Translations under genes and position numbers: made by a program
Notes under the pieces: model-generated
Databases searched by the model: none
What the model was told of the DNA's origin: nothing
The model's input: only the letters and a program-made list of their open reading frames with translations
From: Burkholderiales bacterium
GTDB lineage: Bacteria; Pseudomonadota; Gammaproteobacteria; Burkholderiales; Burkholderiaceae_D
Direction of reading: 5' to 3'
Assembly: GCA_028868455.1 (NCBI GenBank)
Contig: JAGWUK010000062.1
Coordinates: 1 to 10,166, forward strand
Length of the DNA stretch: 10,166 nt
Part shown: positions 1-7,680 of the stretch, in pieces
How positions within the stretch are numbered: the first letter of the stretch is position 1
How the letters are laid out: each line of letters begins with the position of its first letter

Positions 1-1
1 G

Positions 2-811
2 TATGGCTCAACCGAAACCTGTGCCTACGTATGCCTGCAACCGGATGGGAAAATAAAATTCGACAGTGTCGGCCAGGCTGCGCCCGGCGTCGAAGTAAAA
101 CTCGCCGACAACGGTGAAGTGCTGGTGAAATCGGCCTCCATGCTGACCACTTATTACAAACGCCCGGACGCAACGGCAGAAGTGATGGATGGCAATGGCT
201 ATTTTCATACGGGCGACGCCGGTATTTTCGATCAGGAAGGCCATCTGAAAATCATCGACCGCGCCGCCGACGTCGGCAAGCTGCGCAACGGCGATATTTT
301 TGCGCCGAACTACATCGAAAACAAACTGAAATTCTTCCCGTTCATCAAAGAAGCCGTGGCATTCGGCCATGAACGCAATCATGTCTGTGCCTTCATCAAT
401 ATCGATATGGAAGCCGTCGGCAACTGGTCGGAACGGCGCGGCATCGCGTATTCCGGCTATACGGATCTGGCCGCCAAGCCGGAGACCTACCAGCTGATCA
501 TGTCTTGCGTCGAAAAAGTCAATGCGGATCTGGCATCCGAAGCCTTGATGGCGGGTACGCAGATCCACCGTTTCCTGGTGCTGCACAAAGAACTTGATCC
601 TGACGATGATGAACTGACCCGCACACGCAAAGTACGCCGTCGCTTTATCGCCGACAAATATGCGGTGCTGATCGACGCGCTGTATTCAGAAAAACGTTCG
701 CAGTTCATAGAAACGCTGGTCAAATTCGAAGATGGACGTCAAGGCACAGTCAGCGCCGATCTGCATATCAGCGACGTTAAAACATTTGCTGCGCAAAAGC
801 AGGCCGCGTGA
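2..811 (+). CDS. Long-chain-type acyl-CoA synthetase (AMP-binding), C-terminal part only
   Basis: The frame is open from the window edge to a TGA at 809-811, giving the last 269 residues of an enzyme whose family is usually 600-650 residues. It starts inside the adenylate-forming signature YGSTET (visible residues 1-6). TGD at 70-72, IIDR at 84-87 and a C-terminal LTRTRKVRRRFI block (205-216) follow; that block aligns with the 'LTPT(M/L)K(L/V)KR' region of FAA1/FadD15-type ligases and holds the likely catalytic lysine near K210. By family, these enzymes use ATP and CoA to turn a carboxylic acid into its acyl-CoA in the cytoplasm. Only 9 bases separate it from the LivG-like ATPase gene, so the two are surely cotranscribed. 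The internal ATG at 119 is not the start, because conserved ligase sequence runs upstream of it. Chain length or aromatic preference cannot be judged. Confidence 0.9.
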   Translation, partial: YGSTETCAYVCLQPDGKIKFDSVGQAAPGVEVKLADNGEVLVKSASMLTTYYKRPDATAEVMDGNGYFHTGDAGIFDQEGHLKIIDRAADVGKLRNGDIFAPNYIENKLKFFPFIKEAVAFGHERNHVCAFINIDMEAVGNWSERRGIAYSGYTDLAAKPETYQLIMSCVEKVNADLASEALMAGTQIHRFLVLHKELDPDDDELTRTRKVRRRFIADKYAVLIDALYSEKRSQFIETLVKFEDGRQGTVSADLHISDVKTFAAQKQAA

Positions 812-820
812 GGAAAAAAG

Positions 821-1609
821 ATGGCAGACAATAGAAAAATCGGCGACATCATTCTGGACCTGAACGGAATTTCCCTGTCGTTTGGCGGCGTCAAAGCCTT
901 GACCAATATTTCGTTCAACGTCAGAGAACATGAGATCCGCGCCATTATCGGCCCGAACGGTGCCGGAAAAAGTTCCATGCTGAACGTGATTAACGGTGTG
1001 TACCGTCCGCAACAAGGCGATATCACCTATCGCGGCAAACACCGCAAGGATATGAATACCTATGCCGCAGCCAAAAGCGGCATCGCCCGGACATTTCAGA
1101 ACATCGCTTTGTTCAAGGGCATGAGCGTGCTCGATAACATCATGACTGGCCGTAACCTGAAGATGAAAAGCAACTTTCTGATGCAGGCATTGTACTGGGG
1201 GCCGGCACAAAAAGAAGAAATCGCGCATCGCAAAAAAGTGGAAGAGATCATCGATTTTCTTGAGATTCAGCACATCCGAAAAATCCCGGTTGGGCGCCTT
1301 TCTTATGGTTTGCAAAAACGCGTAGAACTGGGCCGTGCGCTGGCTGCGGAACCTGAAATCCTGTTGCTTGACGAGCCGATGGCAGGGATGAATGTGGAAG
1401 AGAAACAGGACATGAGCCGTTTCATTCTGGATGTCAACGACCAGCTTGGCACCACGATTGTTTTGATCGAACACGATATGGGTGTGGTGATGGATATTTC
1501 TGATCGCGTCGTGGTGCTCGATTACGGTAAAAAAATCGGTGACGGCACACCGGACGAAGTGCTGGCGAATCAGGAAGTCATCAACGCCTATCTGGGCGTC
1601 GCTCATTAG
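821..1609 (+). CDS. livG: ABC transporter ATP-binding protein, LivG-like (HAAT family)
   Basis: A 262-residue nucleotide-binding subunit that powers the Liv-type importer from the cytoplasmic face of the membrane. Visible motifs are Walker A GPNGAGKSS (44-52), Q-loop TFQN (Q93), signature LSYGLQK (160-166), Walker B ILLLDEP (180-186) and H-loop H218 in IEHDM. The signature departs from LSGGQ, as is normal for LivG proteins, and the C-terminal DGTPDEVLAN...YLG block is also typical of the LivG branch. The ATG is preceded by GAGG (810-813) at good spacing. It lies 9 bases after the acyl-CoA synthetase gene and 26 bases before the LivH-like gene. The symbol marks the subfamily; the substrate need not be an amino acid. 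Confidence 0.93.
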   Translation: MADNRKIGDIILDLNGISLSFGGVKALTNISFNVREHEIRAIIGPNGAGKSSMLNVINGVYRPQQGDITYRGKHRKDMNTYAAAKSGIARTFQNIALFKGMSVLDNIMTGRNLKMKSNFLMQALYWGPAQKEEIAHRKKVEEIIDFLEIQHIRKIPVGRLSYGLQKRVELGRALAAEPEILLLDEPMAGMNVEEKQDMSRFILDVNDQLGTTIVLIEHDMGVVMDISDRVVVLDYGKKIGDGTPDEVLANQEVINAYLGVAH

Positions 1610-1635
1610 CCCGATCACTTACAGGATGACATGAC

Positions 1636-2538
1636 ATGAATATCAGTTTTTTCTTCGAAGTCCTCATCGGCGGTTTGTTGTCGGGAGTGATGTATGCGCT
1701 GGTCGCACTTGGCTTTGTTTTGATTTACAAAGCGTCCGGCGTTTTCAATTTTGCGCAAGGCGCGATGGTGTTTTTCGCTGCGCTGACTTGCGTCGGGCTC
1801 AGTGAAAAATTCAATCTGCCAATGTGGATGGCGATACCGCTGACGATGCTGGTGATGGTGATTCTCGGCCTGGCGATTGAGCGCGTGGTATTGCGTCCGC
1901 TGGTGAATCAACCAGAGATCACGTTGTTTATGGCAACGATAGGACTGACGTTTTTCATCGAAGGTCTGGCGCAATTGCTGTGGGGTTCGCAACCGCACAA
2001 ACTGACTTTGCCGATTGACGATGTACCTATCGAGTTTTTGATGGATAAGTACAACATCATCGTTTCTCAATTCGATGTGATTGCAGCGTTGATCTGCGCT
2101 TTGCTGGTCATCGGCCTGGCGCTGCTGTTCTCCAAGACCAAGATCGGCCGCGCCCTGCGCGCCGTCGCCGACGACCATCAGGCCGCACTGGCGGTCGGGA
2201 TTCCTTTGCAACAGATCTGGGGCATTGTCTGGGCCGTGGCAGGCTTTGTGGCCTTGGTTGCCGGCTTACTTTGGGGCGCACGTAATGGGGTGCAATTTGC
2301 GCTGACCTTCGTCGCCTTGAAAGCCTTGCCGGTGTTAATCCTGGGCGGATTCACATCGGTTCCCGGTGCGATTGTCGGCGGTTTGATTATCGGAGCTTCG
2401 GAGAAGCTGGCGGAAGTGTATATCGGTCCCATGGTCGGCGGCGGCATTGAAGGATGGTTCCCGTACGTGTTGGCGCTGCTGTTTTTGCTGGTGCGTCCGG
2501 AAGGTTTGTTCGGCGAAAAAATTATTCGCCGCATCTGA
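1636..2538 (+). CDS. livH: ABC transporter permease, LivH-like
   Basis: A very hydrophobic 300-residue inner-membrane protein with about eight likely membrane segments. The family signature near the N-terminus, GLLSGVMYALVALGFVLIYK (13-32) followed by GVFNFAQGAM (35-44), is diagnostic for LivH permeases. The cytoplasmic coupling loop GRALRAVADDHQAALAVGI (171-189) contacts the ATPases. The end VRPEGLFGEK (286-295) is also typical. It pairs with the LivM-like protein to form the translocation path. AGGA at 1623-1626 sits 9 bases before the chosen ATG; another ATG at 1631 is out of frame. It is 26 bases downstream of livG, in one operon. An unusually long 133-base gap separates it from livM. Confidence 0.93.
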   Translation: MNISFFFEVLIGGLLSGVMYALVALGFVLIYKASGVFNFAQGAMVFFAALTCVGLSEKFNLPMWMAIPLTMLVMVILGLAIERVVLRPLVNQPEITLFMATIGLTFFIEGLAQLLWGSQPHKLTLPIDDVPIEFLMDKYNIIVSQFDVIAALICALLVIGLALLFSKTKIGRALRAVADDHQAALAVGIPLQQIWGIVWAVAGFVALVAGLLWGARNGVQFALTFVALKALPVLILGGFTSVPGAIVGGLIIGASEKLAEVYIGPMVGGGIEGWFPYVLALLFLLVRPEGLFGEKIIRRI

Positions 2539-2593
2539 TGCATGGCAAGGTGCAGCGACTGAAACAAGCAATTCAAAAATGAATTTAAACACG

Positions 2594-2646
2594 CAATACT
2601 GGTGCGGCCTGCAGGTCAAAATTGGCTGAAAACCCGCACCAATACT
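2594..2646 (+). repeat. Inverted repeat plus short direct repeat between livH and livM
   Basis: TGGTGCGG (2600-2607) is complementary to CCGCACCA (2634-2641), giving an 8-bp stem with a 26-base loop that contains the palindrome CCTGCAGG (2608-2615). CAATACT also occurs as a direct repeat at 2594-2600 and 2640-2646. No T-run follows, so this is not a Rho-independent terminator. It could be an mRNA processing or stability element inside the operon. The structure is seen in the sequence; the function is inferred only. Confidence 0.4.
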
Positions 2647-2671
2647 GCGGTTACTAAATTAGAGGACTACC

Positions 2672-3730
2672 ATGTTCTACCGTGAAGCAGGACAGTTTAA
2701 AACCAGCTATCAGGCTGACAATCAGATTTTCCCCATCCGCCAGGATCGGATCGGCATTGCCGTGGTCTTGTTGGCGGCATTCTTTGTAGTACCGTTTTTT
2801 GCAACAGAATATGCGTTCTCCGCCATCTTCATTCCGTTTTTGATTTTTTCGCTGGCCGCGCTGGGATTGAACATTTTGACCGGTTACGCAGGACAATTGT
2901 CGCTTGGCTCCGCAGCGTTCATGGCTGTCGGCGCGTTTGCTTCATATAACTTTATTTTGCGCATTCCCGGCATCCCTTTGCTGCTGGCGTTCGTGCTTGG
3001 CGGTTTATCGGCGGCGATGGTGGGGGTCGCGTTCGGCCTGCCTTCGTTGCGGATACGCGGCTTTTATCTGGCTGCTGCCACGCTGGCGACACAATTTTTC
3101 GTCGTGTGGTGTCTGACCAAAATCCAGTGGTTCACCAACTACAGCTCTTCGGGCGTCATCACGGCGCAAGAGATGGCAATCATGGGATTTAATTTCGACA
3201 CGCCCGTCAAAAAATACCTGCTGACGCTGACCATCGTCTGCGTCATGGCCTTGCTGGCCAAGAACATGGTGCGCTCTAACGTCGGGCGTTCGTGGATGGC
3301 GGTGCGCGATATGGACGTGGCGGCGGAGGTGATCGGATTTCGGTTGATGCGCACCAAATTGCTGGCCTTCGCGGTGTCCTCGTTTTACTGCGGTATTGCC
3401 GGCGCGCTGTATGCCTATGCCTACCTCGGCACCGTGGAGCCGGATGCCTACAATCTGGATTTGTCGTTCCGCATTTTGTTCATGATTATTATCGGCGGCG
3501 TCGGCTCCATCCTCGGCTCTTTCCTGGGATCGGCCTTCATCATTTTGCTGCCTATCGTTTTGAATCTGCTGGCGCACGGCCTGTCCTTGCCGACCAGCGT
3601 TGCATCGAATCTGGAGTTAATGGTGTTCGGCGCGCTGATCATCTTTTTCCTGATCGTCGAGCCGCATGGCCTGGCGCGTTTGTGGCAGATCGCAAAAGAA
3701 AAATTGCGTTTATGGCCGTTCCCGCATTAG
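2672..3730 (+). CDS. livM: ABC transporter permease, LivM-like
   Basis: A 352-residue inner-membrane permease with about nine or ten likely membrane segments. The LivM signature GLNILTGYAGQLSLG (65-79) followed by AAFMAVGAF (81-89) is clear. The coupling loop runs from GRSWMAVRDMDVAAEVIGF (205-223) into RTKLLAFAVSSF (227-238), and MIIIGGVGSILGSFLG (271-286) is a further conserved block. A polar N-terminal stretch of about 25 residues precedes the first membrane segment, which is common in LivM. GAGG (2662-2665) lies 6 bases before the ATG. It forms the permease pair with LivH. About 100 bases lie between its stop and livK, with no obvious terminator in between, so readthrough into livK is likely. 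Confidence 0.93.
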   Translation: MFYREAGQFKTSYQADNQIFPIRQDRIGIAVVLLAAFFVVPFFATEYAFSAIFIPFLIFSLAALGLNILTGYAGQLSLGSAAFMAVGAFASYNFILRIPGIPLLLAFVLGGLSAAMVGVAFGLPSLRIRGFYLAAATLATQFFVVWCLTKIQWFTNYSSSGVITAQEMAIMGFNFDTPVKKYLLTLTIVCVMALLAKNMVRSNVGRSWMAVRDMDVAAEVIGFRLMRTKLLAFAVSSFYCGIAGALYAYAYLGTVEPDAYNLDLSFRILFMIIIGGVGSILGSFLGSAFIILLPIVLNLLAHGLSLPTSVASNLELMVFGALIIFFLIVEPHGLARLWQIAKEKLRLWPFPH

Positions 3731-3832
3731 TACGTTTTTTATCCGGTTTGAAGTTCATAATAAAAACGCTAAGGCGCAACAACATCTGTGTCAAAGGCGT
3801 GTGTACTACCTATCCAACCAACAGGAGATAAC

Positions 3833-5131
3833 ATGAAATTGCTTAAATCTTTACTGCTAGGATCAGCGCTGCTCGGCGCTGTCAGTGTTGCCCAGGCGGA
3901 TGATCAGTTTGTACCGATTCTCTCTTATCGTGTCGGCCCTTACGCGGCAGGTGGCTCCGGTTTCTTCGGTGGTGCCATTGATTACTTTAATCTGGTGAAT
4001 GCCAAAGGCGGCCTGAATGGCGTCAAAATTTCCTGGGAAGAATGCGAAACCGAATACAACGCTTCGCGCGGCATCGAATGCTATGAACGTCTGAAAAAAA
4101 CCCAGGGTGGTGCTTCGCTGGTGGAGCCGCTGTCCACAGGTATCGCTTACGGTATTCTGGATCGCGTTGCTGAAGATAAAATCCCGATGACGACGCTGGG
4201 TTATGGTCGCTCTGACGCTGCGAATGGCAAAGTCTTTCCGTACATTTTCCCGCTGATCACCAGTTACTGGAATCAGGCGGCGGCCATGGTCAAATATCTG
4301 GGTGACAAAGCCGGTGGTCTGGATAAACTCAAAGGCAAAAAAATCGTTCACCTGTATCACGATTCTGCTTTCGGTAAAGAACCTATCCCAGTACTGGAAG
4401 CAGAAGCCAAAAAATACGGCTTTGAACTGATCAAAATCCCGGTTGCCCATCCAGGCAATGAACAACAATCCCAATGGCTGCAAATCCGTCAGGCCAAACC
4501 GGATTTCGTCATCCTCTGGGGCTGGGGCGTCATGAATGCTGTCGCGATCAAGAGCGCGCAAAGAAACGGCTTCCCGCGTGAAAAAATGCTCGGCGTCTGG
4601 TGGGCAGGTTCCGAGGAAGACGTGATCCCGGCTGGCGATGCAGCAAAAGGCTATACCACGATGACATTTAACACGCCTGGCAACTACCCGGTTCTGGATG
4701 AAATCCGCAGCAAAGTCTATGCCGCTGGCAAAGGCAATCTGAGTGATAAATCCCGCATCGGTTCGGTCTACCACATGCGCGGCGTCACAGCGGCAATGTT
4801 ATGGACGGAAGCCATGCTGAAAGCACAGGAAAAATTCGGCAAGGGCAAAGTCATGACATCCGAACAGATACGCTGGGGCTTCGAAAACCTGAATGTGGAT
4901 GAAGCGCGCCAAAAAGCGCTCGGCGCACTCGGCATGTTCCCACCAGTTAAAACTTCTTGCGAGGATCATGAGGGATCCGGCGCTGTCAAAGTACAGCAAT
5001 GGACAGGCGACAAGTGGAAAGCCATCACACCAAACTGGATCACTGGTGACAAGGCGCTGACACGCGCCATGCTGGAAGAATCCTCCAACAAATACGCCGC
5101 CGAGAAAAAAATCACGCCTGCCTGTATGTAA
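3833..5131 (+). CDS. Periplasmic substrate-binding protein of the Liv-type transporter (LivK-like)
   Basis: A 432-residue type I periplasmic binding protein (Peripla_BP_6 class) that captures the substrate and delivers it to LivHM. The N-terminus MKLLKSLLLGSALLGAVSVA leads to a Sec signal cleavage site AQA|DD after residue 22. There is no lipobox cysteine, so it should be a free periplasmic protein. The start at 3833 is chosen because AGGAG (3823-3827) sits 5 bases upstream and the signal peptide begins there; an in-frame start at 3788 would add 15 unlike residues. It is longer than classic LivK/LivJ (about 370 residues) and diverges from amino-acid binders, resembling the group encoded beside acyl-CoA ligases. 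This favours a carboxylate ligand, possibly aromatic, but the ligand is not determined. A strong hairpin follows the gene. Confidence 0.9.
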   Translation: MKLLKSLLLGSALLGAVSVAQADDQFVPILSYRVGPYAAGGSGFFGGAIDYFNLVNAKGGLNGVKISWEECETEYNASRGIECYERLKKTQGGASLVEPLSTGIAYGILDRVAEDKIPMTTLGYGRSDAANGKVFPYIFPLITSYWNQAAAMVKYLGDKAGGLDKLKGKKIVHLYHDSAFGKEPIPVLEAEAKKYGFELIKIPVAHPGNEQQSQWLQIRQAKPDFVILWGWGVMNAVAIKSAQRNGFPREKMLGVWWAGSEEDVIPAGDAAKGYTTMTFNTPGNYPVLDEIRSKVYAAGKGNLSDKSRIGSVYHMRGVTAAMLWTEAMLKAQEKFGKGKVMTSEQIRWGFENLNVDEARQKALGALGMFPPVKTSCEDHEGSGAVKVQQWTGDKWKAITPNWITGDKALTRAMLEESSNKYAAEKKITPACM

Positions 5132-5152
5132 AACACACCGGTATTTCGTGTC

Positions 5153-5186
5153 TGAAATGCAGGGAGTCTCGCGCTCCCTGCATTCA
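5153..5186 (+). promoter_or_regulatory. Intra-operon hairpin after the binding-protein gene
   Basis: ATGCAGGGAG (5157-5166) pairs perfectly with CTCCCTGCAT (5174-5183) across a 7-base loop. The stem extends outward as TGA with TCA around one bulged A. It begins 22 bases after the livK stop and has no T-tract, so it is not a full Rho-independent terminator. In other Liv-type operons, hairpins after the binding-protein gene protect the upstream mRNA end or dampen readthrough, giving more binding protein than ATPase. That role is inferred here. Confidence 0.6.
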
Positions 5187-5224
5187 GCAAACCGGAATTG
5201 CCTTCCAACCAAGCAAACGCCATC

Positions 5225-6067
5225 ATGAGCACTCAAACTCTCAACCCCGACGCGGTGATCTGCAATCCCGCCTATCTCAGCGTCAACAATATTGAAGTCA
5301 TTTACGACCATGTGATTCTGGTGCTGAAAGGGATTTCGCTGCAAGTACCGCAGGGCAAAATCGTCGCTTTGCTGGGGGCCAATGGCGCAGGAAAATCCAC
5401 GACCCTGAAAGCAATTTCGACGCTTTTGAAAAATGAGCGCGGCGATATCACCAAGGGCGACATCACGTTTCAGGGCCAAAAAGTCGATCACCTGACACCA
5501 AATGAATTGGTCAAGCGCGGCCTGTCGCAAGTCATGGAAGGACGCCATTGTTTCGGCCATCTGACCGTCGAAGAAAATTTGCTGACGGGCGCTTATACCC
5601 GTGCGCTGTCGCGCAGCGAATTGAAAGAGGCGCTCGACAAGGTGTACCACTATTTTCCGCGTCTGCGCGAACGGCGCCATTCTCAGGCCGGCTATACCTC
5701 GGGCGGAGAACAGCAGATGTGCGCCATCGGACGCGCCTTGATGGCGAAGCCTTCCATGATATTGCTGGATGAACCGTCGATGGGCATTGCGCCACAGCTG
5801 GTAGAAGAAATCTTTGAAATCGTCAAAAGCCTCAACACACAAGAAAACGTATCGTTCTTGCTGGCCGAACAAAATACCAATATCGCTTTGCGTTACTCGG
5901 ATTTCGGCTACATCCTCGAAAACGGACGCGTAGTGATGGAAGGCGATGCGAAAGACCTGAGCAGCAATGAAGACGTGAAAGAGTTTTATCTCGGTGTATC
6001 TGGCGCCGGTCGCAAGAGTTTCAGAGAGATGAAATTCTACCGCCGTCGCAAGCGCTGGCTGGCCTGA
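5225..6067 (+). CDS. livF: ABC transporter ATP-binding protein, LivF-like, with basic C-terminal tail
   Basis: The second nucleotide-binding subunit of the importer, 280 residues from the ATG at 5225. An upstream in-frame TTG at 5198 is possible but adds nothing family-like; neither start has a strong Shine-Dalgarno. Motifs are Walker A GANGAGKST (51-59), Q-loop SQ (101-102), signature TSGGEQQ (158-164), Walker B MILLDEP (178-184) and LAEQN (213-217). In the last motif Q216 replaces the switch histidine, as is usual in LivF. The protein runs about 25-45 residues past the normal LivF end (about 235-240 residues) and finishes with a strongly basic segment, FYRRRKRWLA (271-280). This tail appears typical of LivF proteins encoded with acyl-CoA ligases; its role is unknown. 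It follows livK after a hairpin and precedes the MmcQ/YjbR gene by 19 bases. Confidence 0.92.
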   Translation: MSTQTLNPDAVICNPAYLSVNNIEVIYDHVILVLKGISLQVPQGKIVALLGANGAGKSTTLKAISTLLKNERGDITKGDITFQGQKVDHLTPNELVKRGLSQVMEGRHCFGHLTVEENLLTGAYTRALSRSELKEALDKVYHYFPRLRERRHSQAGYTSGGEQQMCAIGRALMAKPSMILLDEPSMGIAPQLVEEIFEIVKSLNTQENVSFLLAEQNTNIALRYSDFGYILENGRVVMEGDAKDLSSNEDVKEFYLGVSGAGRKSFREMKFYRRRKRWLA

Positions 6068-6086
6068 TCTGCACAAAAAAATCGCG

Positions 6087-6440
6087 ATGAATTTCATCAA
6101 GGCCAGGAAGTTTTGTGCCGCTTTGCCCGGCGTCACTTCTGACATCAAGTGGGGCAATGTGCTGGTGTATTCCATTGGCGGAAAGATGTTCGCCGCAACC
6201 GGCGCCGAAGGATTGGACAGTCAGCGTTTTTCCTTCAAGGTCGACGACGAACGATTTCTGGAACTGACTGACCGGCCGGGCGTTATTCCGGCACCGTATA
6301 TGGCGCGCGCCAAATGGATAAAAATTGCCGCGGCGGATGCGATCGATGACAAAGAAGCGCAGGCATTGTTGCGGCGCTCGTATGAACTGGTGTTTGCCAG
6401 ACTGACTAAAAAATTGCAAAGAGAGTTAAGCCATGACTGA
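6087..6440 (+). CDS. MmcQ/YjbR family protein (small DNA-binding-like fold)
   Basis: A 117-residue protein recognised as MmcQ/YjbR (formerly DUF419) from its N-terminal helix region FIKARKFCAALPGVTSDIKW (3-22), the strand pair VLVYSIGGKMFA (25-36), FSFKVDDERF (48-57), and the C-terminal half with RAKWIKI (74-80) and the helix LLRRSYELVFARLTKKL (94-110). Full length matches the family (about 110-120 residues). The fold is described as a double-wing, CyaY-like structure, and DNA binding has been proposed, but no biochemical role is firmly established. It starts 19 bases after livF without a clear Shine-Dalgarno and overlaps the next gene by 8 bases, so it is translationally linked to the ligase-like gene. 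Its presence inside a transport/activation operon is not explained by known function. Confidence 0.85.
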   Translation: MNFIKARKFCAALPGVTSDIKWGNVLVYSIGGKMFAATGAEGLDSQRFSFKVDDERFLELTDRPGVIPAPYMARAKWIKIAAADAIDDKEAQALLRRSYELVFARLTKKLQRELSHD

Positions 6441-7680
6441 CTATCTGGATGCCCTGGAAACCCGTGAACCACACAGCCGCGAACAGACGCTGATGACCCG
6501 CCTGCCAGCACTGGTCGCGCTGGCGCAATCCGCCCCCGGCTGGGCGACGATTTTAAAAGGCGTGACTGCGGGCGACATCCATAGTCGCAACGCCCTCGCG
6601 CAATTGCCTGTCACGCGCAAATCGGATCTCAAGGATCTGCAAAGAAAAGACCTGCCATTTGGCGGCCTGAACACAACGGCGACCGAAAAGCTGGGGCGAG
6701 TTTTCATGTCGCCCGGCCCCATCTTCGACCCGGAAGGACGTGGGCCGGATTGGTGGCGTTTTGCGCGCCCTCTGCACGCGGTCGGATTACGCAGCGGCGA
6801 CCTGATACAAAACTGTTTTTCCTATCACTTCACACCAGCCGCTTTCATGGTCGAAAGTGCGGCCGCCAAGCTGGGTTGCACCGTCATTCCGGCTGGTATA
6901 GGCCAGACAGAAATGCAGGTGCAGGCCATGGCAGAACTGCGCCCGCATGCCTATATCGGTACGCCCAGTTTTCTGAAAATCATCATAGAAAAAGCACAGG
7001 AAATGGGGGCCGACATTTCCAGCGTCCAGCGCGCTATTGTTGGCGCAGAGGCGCTGCCGCCATCCTTACGCAACTGGTTGCAGGAACACGGCGTGCCACA
7101 TGTTCTGCAGTTATATGCGACGGCCGACATTGGCAACATCGCTTACGAAACCATGAGCGATGGCAAGCTCAATCCAGGCATGGTGCTCGATGAAGACCTG
7201 ATTCTTGAAATTGTCCGCCCCGGCACCGGCGATCTGGTGGCAGAAGGCGAAGTCGGTGAAATCGTGATTACGTCGTTCAATCCGGATTATCCATTGATAC
7301 GTTTTGGTACCGGTGATATGTCGGCCATATTGCCGGGCATATCGCCTTGTGGCCGCACCAATCTACGCATCAAAGGCTGGATGGGACGGGCCGATCAGAC
7401 CACCAAGGTCAAGGGTATGTTTGTCCATCCTTCGCAAGTTGCCGAAGTCGTTAAGCGTCATCCTGAAATCCGCAAAGCGCGATTGGTCGTCACGGGCGAA
7501 ATGGCAAACGACGTCATGACCCTGCACTGCGAATGCGCACAACACGATGATGCGCTGAATAACGCCGTCATTGATTCTCTGCGTGATGTCACCAAGTTGC
7601 GCGGTGGCGTGCTGTTCGTTGCGAATGGCAGCTTACCGAACGACGGCAAAGTCATCGACGATGCACGCAAATATGAATAA
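6433..7680 (+). CDS. PaaK-like adenylate-forming enzyme (phenylacetate-CoA ligase family), atypical P-loop
   Basis: A 415-residue protein of the PaaK branch of adenylate-forming enzymes, which activate an (often aromatic) acid to acyl-AMP and then acyl-CoA in the cytoplasm. Recognisable parts are IGTPSFL (175-181), IVGAEALP (202-209, cf. GAE in PaaK), LQLYATADIGNIAYE (225-239, the adenine-binding motif), LIRFGTGDMS (288-297), GRADQTTKVKGMFVHP (318-333) and a C-terminal NDGKVIDD (403-410) that holds the likely catalytic lysine. The phosphate-binding loop, normally SSGTTGKP in PaaK, is replaced by FMSPGPIFDPEG (91-102). The gene begins within the end of the YjbR-family gene and is probably the last gene of the operon. 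It may be a second CoA ligase for the imported acid or its product. The altered loop leaves open a different or non-catalytic role. Confidence 0.85.
   Translation: MTDYLDALETREPHSREQTLMTRLPALVALAQSAPGWATILKGVTAGDIHSRNALAQLPVTRKSDLKDLQRKDLPFGGLNTTATEKLGRVFMSPGPIFDPEGRGPDWWRFARPLHAVGLRSGDLIQNCFSYHFTPAAFMVESAAAKLGCTVIPAGIGQTEMQVQAMAELRPHAYIGTPSFLKIIIEKAQEMGADISSVQRAIVGAEALPPSLRNWLQEHGVPHVLQLYATADIGNIAYETMSDGKLNPGMVLDEDLILEIVRPGTGDLVAEGEVGEIVITSFNPDYPLIRFGTGDMSAILPGISPCGRTNLRIKGWMGRADQTTKVKGMFVHPSQVAEVVKRHPEIRKARLVVTGEMANDVMTLHCECAQHDDALNNAVIDSLRDVTKLRGGVLFVANGSLPNDGKVIDDARKYE

Noticed and set aside
686..1618. Minus-strand open frame of 310 codons
   Set aside because: It is entirely antisense to the LivG-like ATPase with its intact Walker motifs, and has no plausible start context or known family.
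3731..3832. Internal promoter for the binding-protein gene
   Set aside because: CATAAT at 3756-3761 could serve as a -10 box, but no acceptable -35 lies at the right distance, so it is not listed as a feature.
4799..6175. Long minus-strand open frame of 458 codons, and a similar 303-codon one at 3863-4774
   Set aside because: They lie opposite the clearly coding binding-protein and LivF genes and show no recognisable domains. They are antisense shadows caused by codon composition.
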